This document shows, one piece after another, positions 1 through 10,556 of a stretch of 64,000 bases of DNA (position 1 is its first letter; the number at the start of each line of letters is the position of its first letter). The position numbers and the translations under genes were made by a program. The notes below the pieces were generated by a model. The model did no database searches and was not told the DNA's origin. It saw only the letters and a program-made list of their open reading frames with translations. Source of the stretch: Closterium sp. NIES-65 (Eukaryota > Streptophyta > Zygnematophyceae > Desmidiales > Closteriaceae). Location: positions 1,054,001 through 1,118,000 of the forward strand of contig CANXME010002068.1 in assembly GCA_948144175.1 (NCBI GenBank). The letters run 5' to 3'.

Positions 1-576
1 CCCTTACCATAAGGGTGGGTTTAGGTGATCACCCTTGTTTTTAAAGGTTGTTTTTTGAGGCACCCTTAGCCGAAAAGGTGTTCATTTTGTTAACACTGAT
101 ATTTAAGAGGCCTGGTGTACTCGCCCTGATGACAAATACTAGTGTCGTGTACCACCCTGATGCGATTTAACGCGGCGGGGGGGGGAGTGACGAGGTTTGG
201 GCCGTGATTAGCGGCGTTTTGCCTGAGTCAGCAGATGTGCACGTCGCCTTGACGGCTCGCGTCGCCACTGCCACAGTCCCGTAAACTGTATCTGGCTCAC
301 ATACAATTTTCCTAGCTGGCAATGCCGCGCAGCGCCACACACACCTGCTTCGTGCAGGAGGTGTGTCCTGCTTGGAAGCATCTTCTTCCCTCCCCAGCAG
401 GCCCTCACCCACCGACCAGTCTCTCCCACGCACCCAACCCAGTCCTCCTCGTTTCATTTCTCAATTCTGCCTCCTCGCTATCTCGTCTAGTCTAGGGGTT
501 GCAAACCACCTCACCACCATGCTCTCATACAGCTAGCGTAGGCCCAAATCGTGCATCCACCCCTCTGGCTCTCGCC
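1..576. other. Non-coding flank upstream of the hAT pseudogene
   Basis: No supported gene. The first 150 bases carry short repeated motifs (CCCTTA, CACCCTTG, CACCCTTAG, and two copies of GTGTAC followed by CCCTGATG). These could be subterminal repeats of the hAT element that follows, but no terminal inverted repeat can be paired because the element's other end is not in the window. A run of nine G lies at 177-185. Antisense open frames here have no recognisable domain. Confidence 0.4.
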
Positions 577-3300
577 ATGGCTGCTGACGGAACCATTGAT
601 TCTGACGCACGTCGTCACTCCAAAAATCACCCCCGCGAACAGGCCTCAGCTTTCTACGAACCCCCGCTAAGAAGCTGTCAAATCGGAGCCCGTAGTTGCT
701 TCAACCGAGGATGAAACCCGCATTGATGAATCGGGGCGTGACCTGCGCTCACCTGAAGTTTGCAGTACTACGACGGAACCTTCACCTCCAGAAGCGACGG
801 CGCCTGAAACGGAGATAGGGGATGCGGCTGGCGACTCTGCGAACAAGAAGCGCAAAGAGTCAAGCGGTGGCGGTGCTAAGCAGTGGTGGCGACAACCGAA
901 GCCCTCTTTGAAGCAGGCGGCACGTCCAATCCGACGAGTGGAGGACGAGGGGAGTGATGACGAGGAGGATGAAGACGTCCTGCCGACTGTCGAAGAGATG
1001 GCCCGTTACCCCGAAGTCGCGTTCGCTAAAGCGCATAAGCGATTTAAGACGTCATGGGAGTCTTTGCTTCCGTGGCTAATTTTAACTCGTGATGACGTTG
1101 GCTTCCCCATTTTGAGATGCAGCATGTGCTTGGAACATGGAGCTGAAGGCGCGAAAACGACTTATGGCAAGGGAGGCAGTGGAGGGCGTGACATGCAGAA
1201 AGGGAGCATCCGGACGCACCAGCGCTCCACCACACACCAGGACGCACACGCCGAGATGAAGTCAAAGGAGAGCCGGAAGCTTCGTCAAACGCTGCTGAGC
1301 GAGTTCAAGGGGCTGGATCGCAACACGCTTCACATCATCACCGCTCTCAAGACTACCGTGTACATCTGCAAGTAGGAGGCGCCAATAACCTCCTACATAG
1401 GCACCATCAAGTTCATGGCCGAGCTCGGAGTCCCAAACCTTCCCTTGGATTCCAAGGGAAACTACTTTTCGGAGTAAGTTTCGGGGTACGTGCTGTCGTT
1501 GTACTTGTTCCGTCACAACTGAATTGGTTGGCAACGTGCTAACCTCTGTGCTTCTATCATGCAGGTACGGTTTCGGGGAGCTACTAGATGCTGCCGCGAA
1601 GTACATGCGGCAAGAGCAACTAAAGTAGCTCGAGGCGAGCCCGTACATCTCCATTCAGCTCGATGAGAGTACTGACAAGGCGCGCGGCAAGCACCTGATC
1701 GTCTACGTCCACTTCATGAAGGAGGGAGCGAGCGTCTGTGAGTTCCTCACGCTGCTGACAGTTGACAAATGTGACGCGGCAAGTCTCGTCGACGTACAAC
1801 TGACCCACCTTGACGCCGTGGGCATTGACATGTCCAAGATCGTTGGAATCAGCACCGACGGTGCCAGAGTCATGACGGGCACCAGCAATGGTGTTGTGGC
1901 GCGACTCCGGCAGCGGAATCCCTATCTCGTGTCGTGCCACTGCATTGCACATAGGTAAGTCCGTCTGTGTTATTGGCGTTATGGCAGGTGTGTAGTGTTG
2001 ATCATGTACTGCCCACTCACTTCAATCGCTCGTTTCCTCTGTTCTACCTTGAGCAGGGAGGCGTTGGCCGCGAAGGATGCCACTGAGAAGGTGACGGAGT
2101 TCAACATCATAGACCAGGCGATGCGCAACGTGGTGGAGCAGCTTTCTAGGTCGAGCAACTGGCACCGGCAATTCGAGCACCTTCAGGAGTAAATCTGCGT
2201 AACCAACTTGGAGTTGAAGAGGATTCACGATGTACGATGGCTCTCTAGAGGAGAGGCAGTCAAGCGGTTCGCCAAGGTTTTGCTGGCGACGATCGTCATG
2301 CTACACGATTTCAAGCACGCGCTCTATGAAACGATCACCTCTTTCAAATCCCACTTCATGCTTTTCTTCCTTGTAGACATTCTTGCCGTGCTCAACGAGC
2401 TCAACACCAAGTTCCAGAAATAGCTGGTAACATGTGGAGTGTTTTGGTTGTACAAGTTTGCGGTTGTTTCACTGCCATGTTCCCCGTTGTTGTAAGTGGC
2501 GGTTGTTGTGCGCCGTTCTAACCCATTGTACATCAACCTCTGGCAGCAACTATTCATCCCACCCCCACTCACAGGTTGATATCACGTGGGGGAGGTGTCG
2601 CTCGCTTGCCGGACGATCGAGGTGCGTTACGTGGACTGCGAGGATCATTCCGGCAACGACCAGTCGCCCCTGCTCCGCGCGTTCTTGAAGAAACACGGCA
2701 ACCCACAGCACCGCGAAGTCACCGTCAAAGGCGTGGACCAGAACGGCGAGGTTGCAGAGCACGAGTTCGTGCTTCACGAGCGCAAGATCCCAGGCCATAA
2801 GACTGGCGGGGACTACTACTCCTGCAAGGCGGTGTGTCAGGAGTTTGCGAAGGTCTGCGATGCGCGACTGGAGTTCCGCCTGGAAGACCTCAAGAACCTG
2901 GCCGGCTCCAAGCTTTTCCGGCCGTCGTGCTATCTCTACGACAACGCGCAGCGGATGAAGAAGTGCCGCGAGTGGTTGGGCATGCTAGACCACATGTTTC
3001 ACCACCGCCTCTTTGGTACGCCACCTGGTTGTGTTTGCAATGTGCTGTCTGCTCTGTGTGTGTGGTTACCTTGGTTATCTGTTAAACACCTCCCATACGC
3101 CTCGATCGCCCCTCTCACTGCTCTGCTCTCCCATCCTGGCAGGTGTGTGCTTCAAGGCGTGCGAGAGGGAGCTACCGTTGTTTCTCCACACCATGGATAC
3201 CAACCACGGCAACATGACCTTCCACAAGTCGCTCTCGCTCATGCTCCAGTCAACTGACTACATGGGAGCGTACCCGAACCTTGTGCAGCTATGGCAGACC
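577..3300 (+). pseudogene. hAT-superfamily transposase pseudogene (ZNF862/DUF4371-like), introns retained
   Basis: Likely start is ATG 577 in a good context (GCCATGG). A frameshift near 660-680 then leads into an acidic N-terminus and a zinc-finger-like segment with Cys at 1118 and 1127 and His at 1217 and 1235. The core reads IQLDESTDKARGKHL, then GISTDGARVMTGT, CHCIAHR and HDVRWLSRGEAV, the usual order in hAT transposases of the DUF4371 type. Three introns fit GT...AG: 1474-1564, 1955-2056 and 3016-3142; a fourth is likely at 2427-2574. Each splice at the first three restores the frame. Lesions are TAG at 1373 and 1626, TAA at 2190, TAG at 2421, and one base missing from a G-run near 2585. 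The reading stops at 3300 where Copia C1 inserted, so the C-terminal dimerisation domain is absent. It would have encoded cut-and-paste transposase; now dead. Confidence 0.8.
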
Positions 3301-3429
3301 TGTGAAGTTTAGAACGAGAATGAGTGCATTGAGCAGAAAGGGGAGTATAAGTAGGAAACCCTAAAGTGTTGTACCCCATATGAACTGCCCCACTACAGCC
3401 TACACAGACTATAGCATATATGCCTGACA
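3301..3429 (-). repeat. 3' LTR of C1
   Basis: This 129-bp repeat runs TGTGAAG to CTGACA on the + strand (TG...CA ends). It is shared with 10116-10215 except for the 29 bases cut off there. The complement of a purine-rich tract (CACCCCTATAGGC) abuts its inner edge at 3430. It is also clearly similar to the LTRs at 22757 and 33475. Confidence 0.88.
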
Positions 3430-3628
3430 CACCCCTATAGGCAAAGTAGGGGAGAACAAGGGGTCACACGACCAGTCAAGCAAAACAAAGCAAGCTCAGG
3501 GTGGATCACAATGTCACCACACACTACGAGCACAAGAGCAAGGCCACAAGGCCAGTTCACATGCAAGATCATAAATATAAAGGTAAACAAGCAAGTGCAG
3601 GTATAGAAAGATCACAGTACAAGCAAAG

Positions 3629-5738
3629 TCAAGAAGTGAGCAAGTGAGGCCAAGTAGGCACAAGACCTAGCACCGTACAAAAGCGCTGATGTTCACAAGG
3701 CAGAAGGGCCTTGGTGAAGATATTAGCAGTGTTGGCCTCAGAGGCCACGTAGGTGAGGCGGAGCTGACCACGCTGCTGCAGCTCACGAGCCAGGAAGTAG
3801 CGGAGAGCAATGTGCTTTGTTCTGTGCTCCACTCTGTGCTCCCGACACAAGGCCAGCATGGCCTTGTTGTCTACGTACAGAACTGGAGGAGAACGAGGCG
3901 GCTCTCCTAGGTCAGTCAGCAGGTAGGTGAGCCAGCGTAGCTCCTGTGCAGCCATGGCCCCTACGTAGATCTCAGCCTCACAGCTGGAGCTGAGAACAGA
4001 AGACGAGCGGGTAGACCGCCACGAAACAGAGCCGGAGCCAAGGCTGAAGGTGTAACCCTGTGACGACCGCTGCAAAGCCTAGTCGTCAGCCCAAGAAGTG
4101 TCTGCGTGACCTGTGAGGACCACTCGACGTCGCCCTCCAAGCATTAACACCATGCCCGGAGTACTGCACACGTAGCGCAACACCCTCTTCGCTGCAGCCA
4201 TGGGCTCTGGTTGGTGTCTCCCAGGAGCAACATAGCGTGCCAAGATGCTAAGAGGGTATGCAAGGTCAGGTCGTGTGCAGGTCATCAGGTACATGAGGCA
4301 GCCAACAAGCTCTGGGTACGGGCCACTCGGCTCTACGGACTCATCCGAAGGCAGAGCTGAGAGCGAGTGGCGAGTAGACAGAGGAGTGGCCTGAGGCGAG
4401 GAATATGTGAAGTCGAAGCGCTGAAGGACCTGCTGAGTAATGGTGCGCTGTGCTCTGTCCCGGGTGATCTGCAAGCCAAGGTAGCTGCGCAGTTTACCCA
4501 GGTATGTGCACGTGTGTCTCTTCTGCAGCTCGGACTTCACGTGGGCGAGTCCAGCAGTGTCAGCAGTGGCAAAGACCAAGTCGTCGACGTACACGAGGAT
4601 GTAGAACGGCGGCAAAGAGGTGTCGGTGCGCAGAAACAGCAACGGGTCGGCTGTAGAAGGAGCAAACCCAAGAGCCGCAAGTGTAGTCCTCACTATGTCG
4701 TGCCACTTACGGGGCGCCAGGCAGAGACTGTAGACTGGCCGCCGGAGGCTCCACTGGGTACCAGGGGGAAACGACCCTGTGAAGCCAGTTGGGCGGCGCA
4801 GCCAGATCTCCTCGTGCAGGCTGCCCTGCAGGAAAGCTGTGCTGAAGTCAAGAGAGTGAAGCTTGTAGTCGCGTTGAGCGGCTATGTGCAGCAGCACCCG
4901 AAGAGTGGTCATCTTTGGGGTGGGAGAGAAGGTCTGAAAGTAGTCAACTCCCTGCCGCTGACTAAAGCCTCGAGCCACGTAACGCGCCTTGAAGACAAGC
5001 GGAGAACCCGGCAGCCGCTTCACCCTGAAAATCCACATGCCATTGACGACGTTCGCCCCAGGTGGGGGAACGTCGACGACGTAGGTGCCTGTGGACTTCC
5101 AGGAAGCCATCTCTGCATCCATGGCCGACTGCAACTGAGACGAGTAAGGACCCTCGATCGCCTCAGCGTACGATCGAGGAGGCGGGATGTCTGGTGCATC
5201 CGGGTCTCCCTCAGGGGCAATCAGCGTGGACACGAGATGGGGCAAAGCAGCAGCAAAGCACTGGAACTCCTCCTGCCTGTCCTCAAGGACGTCCGTGCTA
5301 AGAGCACACTCACCCCCAACGGATGGAGGACAGACAGACTCAGACTCAGCAACCAGACTAGCGGCGTAGTCTAGACGACAGCGAGCAGCGAAGTCGACAA
5401 GCTCAGCAACTAGGGCCAACGCAGCAGTGGACTCAAAGGAAGGGTGAGTGACAACAGTAGCCAGGAGACGCATGACAGTAAGACTGGCACCACGAAGAGA
5501 GAAGGGAGAAGGAGCAGGTAGAGGGGAGGCGGGCTGTAACTGCGACTGTGACTGGACAGGCTTGGGACACTCTAAGGGAGGAGCAGGACCAGGAGAGGGC
5601 GGGAGACCAAGAACTTGCTCCAGGAGCGGAACGAAGAACGGCCTCGGCCGCACAGCGTAACCACAACTAGCAAGGACGGCACAAGTACCCCCAGCGGCAG
5701 CACCAGCGGCAGCACTAGCGCCAGCAGCACCTCGAGCT
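3629..5738 (-). pseudogene. C1 reverse transcriptase-RNase H
   Basis: Copia reverse transcriptase in a 524-codon open stretch (5653-4079), then RNase H (4075-3629) in the same frame. The catalytic box YVDD is intact at 4580-4591. Lesions: TAG at 4079-4081 replaces the Gln of ADDQATQ; the QAP motif reads SLCLAPRKW instead of GLRQAPREW; seven residues (LTQSHMV in other copies) are missing before QQVLQRF. RNase H keeps SSCEAEIY and DNKAMLALC. The reading before 5653 is the repeat-rich linker to integrase, in a different frame. The domain would copy element RNA and remove the RNA strand. Confidence 0.85.
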
Positions 5739-6424
5739 CAAACAACGCCAACTCCAGCACCCTCAGAAGCACCAGCGCCAGTAGCACCGCCAGCGCCAAC
5801 ACCCCCAGCAGCTCCAGCTCCAGTAGCACTCACTCTAGTAGGAGCGTCAGCACCAGTAGCCTCAGCAGCTCCCCCAGACGCACTTGCACAAGTAGAAACA
5901 CCAGCGCCAACAATCCCAGCAGCTCCAGCTCCAGCAGCACCAGCACCGCCAGCAGCTCCACTAGGACCAACTCCAGTAGCCCCAGTAGCACCCCTAGTCT
6001 CAGCTGCATGGCTCCATCGGCGGGCAAACCACTCGCGCAACTCCTGTGGAGAGAGTGGCTCCCGCCTCGACGAAGCACTGCCGGTGGCCACACGAGCAGA
6101 CCCAGTGCCTCCAGGCTTCGCACCCCGAGGCTCAGCACCCCCAGGCTCAGCACCCCCATGCTCAACACCCCCAATCTCAGCACCCCCAGACTCAGCACCC
6201 CCAGACTCAGCACCTCCAGACCCGGCACCCGCAGGCGCAACACCTCTAGCAGCACCAGAGTCAACAGCTACCTCGACAGGCTCGACTGCGTCTACATGGG
6301 ACACACCTGACGGGGCAGGACCCTGAGGGGGGAGGGGGTCTACCGGAGGAGGACCTGGCGCAAGGAAGAGCGGCGGCGGGGGGAGGGGCGCAGTGCGGTA
6401 GGGGAAGAGATGGTAGTAAGGCAC
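5738..6424 (-). pseudogene. C1 integrase C-terminal linker with GAE(P/S)GG-type repeats
   Basis: This open stretch joins the integrase C-terminus (PYRTAPLPPPPLFLAPG) to reverse transcriptase. After VDAVEPVEVAV it runs through short repeats of the type GGAESGG, then a conserved block SRREPLSPQELREWF, then Ala/Gly-rich sequence. The underlying DNA is a roughly 15-base minisatellite, so antisense frames look collagen-like but are artefacts. Such low-complexity linkers vary in length between the copies in this window. No enzymatic role can be assigned. Confidence 0.7.
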
Positions 6425-7787
6425 CGACTCATCAAAGGTGACGTCCTGGGAGGACAGAACACGACGCGAGGTGGGGTGGTAAAACTACCACCCAGGCGCG
6501 TCAGGGGGGAAGCCAAGGAAGACGCAGGGAACAGCACGAGGGGACAGCCTTTCCGCAGACAAGTCGCGGACAAACGCCCGAGATCCCCAGACCCGAAACG
6601 TAGACGCATCGCCAACCTTCCCCGTCTACCGCAAGGCGGGGGAGGTCTCTGGCAAGGAGACGCGGGGCTGAAGGTTGAGCTGATGGGCAGCGTAATGAAC
6701 CGCAAATGGCCACAGAAAATGGGGGGCAGCCGCATGCATCATGGACGTACGAGCGACGTCCATGACCATGCCAATGCGGCGCTCAGCAATCCCATTTTGC
6801 TGTGGAGAGGTCGGAAGCGTGAAGGTCTGGCGTATGCCATGTGCACGACAGAAGGCTCCCAGACGGGCAGAGGAAAACTCCCCGCCTCTATAAGAACAAG
6901 AAAGTCCGAGCCAAAACTCTCTCTGAGCTGGAGACGAGCTCCGCGGATCCAGTCGATCAACACCTCAGTGACGTCACCCTTGCTGCGCAAGGGGAAGACT
7001 GTGGTGTAACGCAAGTAGTCGTCAACCACCAGCAAGAAGTACCGCTCGTGCCCCTGCCCACGTACGCGGGCGGGGCCCCACACGTCCATGTGGAGGGTCT
7101 GTAGCGGAGCCTCTGTCGGAGGAAACTCGGAGGAGTGAGGGGCGGCGCACTGTCGCCCCTCGACGCAGGGGACGCAGGTAGGGCTTGGCCCAGGAGGTAG
7201 GGGAGGGAGAGACCGAGGGAGACCAGAGACAAGGACACGAGAGGCCATGCCTCGTAGACGAGGCAGGGAGGGGTGACCAAGGCGGTGGTGCCAGAGGAGA
7301 GTCTGGTGGGACAGTAGACGACATGAGCAGGGAGCAGACTCAAAACTAGACCTGGATGCTGCAGCAAACACCTGACTCGACACAGTTACCTCGCCAGACT
7401 CAGCAGCCGGAGGAGACTCAGTAGTAAGGGTGTACAGGCTCAACCCTGGCCGACGGGTGAACGTGGCTAAGTGTCGGCCTGTCCGAGCACACATGCAGTG
7501 GGTCACTCGCTGACTCGCAGGAGTGAACTGGTCAACCCCCCTATCCTGTAGGTCCGCTCCACTCACCAAGTTCGTAGAGAACGAGGGGAGGTAGAGACCT
7601 GACAGGGTGCTAGAGGGGGCTGCCGGGCACAGTAAGACATTGGAGAAGCTAGCAAGGACAGGACCCCCAGAGGGGTCCGCCAGGGAGACTGCAACCGGCC
7701 GATTGAGCGGCGTAAGAGTGGTGCGGTCTCGAAAGAAGGACCGGGACGCACCCGAGTCAAGGGCGAAGGTGTGGAAGGCCTGAGCCG
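6425..7787 (-). pseudogene. C1 protease and integrase, frameshifted
   Basis: The aspartic protease motif LDSGASRSFF is encoded with its Asp codon at 7756-7758, but in a different frame from the Gag start. Downstream (7569-6739) come the pre-integrase zinc-binding part (LLWHHRLGH...CVPC) and the first integrase Asp (LHMDVWGP). The frame then breaks in the segment that should read HSDRGGEFSS, replaced by out-of-frame residues after FLVL. The third catalytic residue lies in NGIAERR in another frame near 6790. At least three frameshifts separate protease from reverse transcriptase. Confidence 0.8.
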
Positions 7788-9137
7788 ACGTAGTACCTGA
7801 GAGAGCAGACTCACAGCACCTGGGGCAGCAGACGCACTGGCACCTGGGGAAGCAGGCGATCTTGCACTTGGGGCAGCAGACGCACTAGCACCTAGAGCAG
7901 CAGCCTCACCAGCACCTAGAGCAGTGGCCTCAATGCCCGGGTCAGGCGGTACACACAGGTAACAATCACCTGCAACACTAGTATCAACAGCATACATGGG
8001 AGCAAGAATAGCATCAAAGTCAAGATCAAAGATAGCAACCCCCGCCCTAGACAGATCTCCCCACCGAGGGATCTCTGACCCCTCAGGGAACTGGCGACAC
8101 CACGCGTCCGTCAGGCGACCAAAGCAGCGCTGGGTGGAGTGCGGGCCCCCGCACTGCTCACCAGCTCGGTCGCCGGTACAGAGGACGTAAGTGCAGGGAC
8201 CAGTACCGCCACCGCGCGGACGCGCAGTGTACCACTTATGAAGCTGCTGAGGGGATAGGGTCACACGACTCCGCTGCTGCTGGCGCGGACCACCACCTGA
8301 GCCACTCCTCTGCGCGGAGTCGCGACCCGCTCCACCACCACCGCCGCCGCCGCCGCCGCCGCCGCCTCCTCCGCCGCCTCCTCCGCCGCCTCCTCCGCCG
8401 CCGCCTCCTCCGCCACCTCCGCCGCCTCCGCTCCCTCCGCCACCACCGCCACCTCCTCCGCCTCCACTACTGCCGCCGCCGCCGCCACCCCCGGCACCAC
8501 TCCCACCACCACCCCCATCCCCTCCATTGCCTCCACCACCACCTCCACCGCCCTTGCCAGCCCCTCCAGCGCCCTTGCCCCCCTTGCCCTTGCCGGTGCG
8601 GCGTCTACCGCTCGGGGCAGACTCAGCGCCGACCGACTCCAAACCAACGAGGTCGGCCGCAGCAGTAGAGGCAACAGAGGGCAAGAGGGGGGAGGGGGAA
8701 CACCCCTCAAAGACGGGGGTGCGAGGGTCACCACAAGAGGCTCCTACAGCGACTATGCTCTTCTCTGCTGCTAGGAGGGCCTTCTCGAGGAGGTCAACGG
8801 TGAGAGTGATGGGGCAAACTGAGAGGAAGTGGCCCCTGACTACGCGGAGAGAGTCAGGGAGCCGGGTGACTATGTAGTAGAGGGTGATGTACATGGGGGG
8901 GGGGTTCTTGGCGCAGAACTCAGCAGGAAGCGCAGCGTGGTAGCGGGTGTCACTAGTGCGGAGGTCAGTGGTGTCAGCATCAGCAGCAGGTGCAGGAGAG
9001 GCACCAGAAATGAGGTCAAACAGGGAGAGATCGTCTGCCCTATCGCACTGTAGGAAAAGCTGCAGATCATCTACCCAAACCTCAAAGTCAACTGCCCGAC
9101 CCTCAGCGTCAAAGGTGAGAACACTAGGGGTGGCCAT
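7788..9137 (-). pseudogene. C1 Gag with internal deletion and poly-Gly tract
   Basis: The start ATG at 9137 gives MATPSVLTFDAEGRAVDFEV, as in the other Gag copies. Compared with C4 and C6, about 78 residues are missing in frame after SPAPAADADTT (near 8965), removing most of the conserved alpha-helical region from VRSQWATRD to IADLITH. After CAKNPPPMYITLYY the protein passes through a basic linker and a glycine tract (about 8305-8590). It then reaches the finger C-X13-C-X3-H-X4-C (CTYVLCTGDRAGEQC, GGPHSTQRC). A frameshift occurs before 7800, ahead of protease. Gag would form the virus-like particle and bind element RNA. Confidence 0.82.
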
Positions 9138-9239
9138 GATAGCAGTAGACAGGTAGTGAGTACAGTGGGGCAGGGTAGTGCAGTGGCAGAGGCGCTGCTC
9201 TTACCAGGCAAGTGAGGCGGACCTGGGCAGGCCGATAGG

Positions 9240-10080
9240 TGGCGGCGCCTCGGTTGCAGTGAGGCGGCTCGGCGGCTCGGCGGCAAAGGCGGCTCGGCAG
9301 CTCGGCAGCGAAGGCGGCTCGGCCGCCCAACGGCTCGGTGGCTTGGCGGCACAGCGGCTCGGCAGGTCGGCGGCTCGGCAACGAAGGCGGCTCGGCGGTG
9401 CCGTGAAGGGCGGCGTCGCTGCGGCTAAGGAGCAGCGACGGGGCCGCTAAAGGGCGGCGACGGGGCCGCTGAAAGGGCGGCGACGGGGCCGCGGAAGGGC
9501 GGCGATTGGGCCACTGAAAGGTCGGCGATGGGGCCGCGGAAGGGCGGCGACTGGGCCGCTGACAGGGCAGCGACGGGGCCGCGGAAGGGCGGCGACGGGG
9601 CCGCTGAAAGGGCGGCGACGGGGCCGCGGAAGGGGGGGGGGGCGGCGACGGGGCCGCTGAAAGGGCGGCGATGGGGCCGCGGAAGGGCGGCGACGGGGCC
9701 GCGGAAGGGCGGCGATGGGGCCGCTGAAGGGCGGCGACGGGGCCGCTGAAGGGCGGCGACGGGGCCGCAGTAAGGGGCGGCGACGAGGCCGCGGAAAGGG
9801 GTGGCGACGGGGCCGCTTAAGGGCGGCGACGGGGCCGCCGTAAGGAGCGGCGAATGGGCCGCGAGTGGCCGCTAAGGGGCCGTGAGGGGCCACATGGGGC
9901 CGTGAGGGAGGTGCGACGGGGCCGCAAGGGCGGCGTGACGGGGCTGTGAGGACGGCGCGACGGGGCCACTAGGGGCCGTGAGAGAGGCCGCTAGAGGCCA
10001 CGAAGGGGATCGACACTGGGCGCGACTCGGGCAGGGGCCAAGCGCGCTCCGGGCAGGAAAAAAAAGTTCGGTGGGCCCTA
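9240..10080 (-). repeat. GC-rich tandem-repeat leader of C1
   Basis: Between the primer site and Gag lies a very GC-rich array. At 9430-9790 it is built from 22-23 base units of the type GGCGGCGACGGGGCCGCTGA. Nearer Gag (9250-9400) it is built from 15-base units around GGCTCGGCGG. Both parts recur with different units in the other Copia copies. Open frames across it are Arg/Pro-rich and not credible genes. Confidence 0.8.
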
Positions 10081-10104
10081 GGAACAGTTCCCACGAGGGA
10101 ACCA

Positions 10105-10115
10105 GCTCTATACCA
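10105..10115 (-). other. C1 primer-binding site (initiator Met tRNA type)
   Basis: On the minus strand the sequence is TGGTATAGAGC, directly after the LTR end. It matches the plant-type initiator-Met primer site TGGTATCAGAGC with a short change in the middle. Confidence 0.8.
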
Positions 10116-10215
10116 TGTGAAGTTTAGAACGAGAATGAGTGCATTGAGTAGAAAGGGGAGTACAAGTAGGAAACCCTAAAGTGTTGTACCCCATATGAAC
10201 TACCCCACTAGAGCC
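10116..10215 (-). repeat. 5' LTR of C1, truncated by C2
   Basis: The first 100 bases (+ strand) match 3301-3400 closely. The match ends at GAGCC (10211-10215), and the C2 LTR begins at the next base. The remaining 29 bases, expected to the right of C2, are not found. Confidence 0.85.
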
Positions 10216-10349
10216 TGAGAAGAATAGAACGAGAATGAATGAACTATGAATGAAGTGAGTACATATAGGAAACCCTAATTGGGTTGTACCCCCTATGGGA
10301 TACCCCAGTATAGCCTACACAACAGCATAAGCTATATAGCGTTCTGACA
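10216..10349 (-). repeat. 3' LTR of C2
   Basis: This 134-bp repeat starts TGAGAAG and ends TCTGACA on the + strand. The complement of CCTATGGGGGTG, a polypurine tract, abuts it at 10350. It is related to the C4 LTR at 26326 (shared GTACAACCCAATTAGGGTT). Confidence 0.82.
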
Positions 10350-10556
10350 CACCCCCATAGGCAAAGTGGGGGAGAACAAGGGGTCACAAGACCAGTCAAG
10401 CAAAACAGAGCAAGCTCAGGGTGGATCACAAAGTCACCACACAGTCCGAGCACAACTACAAGGCCACAAGGCCAGTTCACATGCAGGAGTACACACATAT
10501 ATATATAGAGCTAGACAAGCAAGAGCAGGTATATATATGTGACAGTACAAGCAAGG

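Larger units (their letters stand above)
3301..10215 (-). mobile_element. Copia LTR retrotransposon C1 (Ty1/copia), 5' LTR truncated
   Basis: The element reads right to left: 5' LTR 10116-10215, primer site 10105-10115, GC-rich leader, Gag, protease, integrase, linker, reverse transcriptase, RNase H, polypurine tract (complement of 3430-3442) and 3' LTR 3301-3429. The order integrase before reverse transcriptase defines Copia. It inserted in the hAT pseudogene after AGACC (3296-3300). The matching duplicate at the other end is lost because C2 cut the 5' LTR and a deletion followed. LTR sequence and reverse transcriptase details (GGRRRVVLTGHAD) place it in the same subfamily as C3. Numerous lesions make it non-autonomous. 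Confidence 0.88.

Noticed and set aside
4367-5374. 335-codon plus-strand open frame
   Set aside because: Shadow of C1 reverse transcriptase on the opposite strand; the minus strand has YVDD and other Copia motifs.
9447-9893. Arg/Pro-rich open frame in the C1 leader
   Set aside because: Product of the GC-rich tandem repeat; no conserved start, domain or counterpart in other copies.
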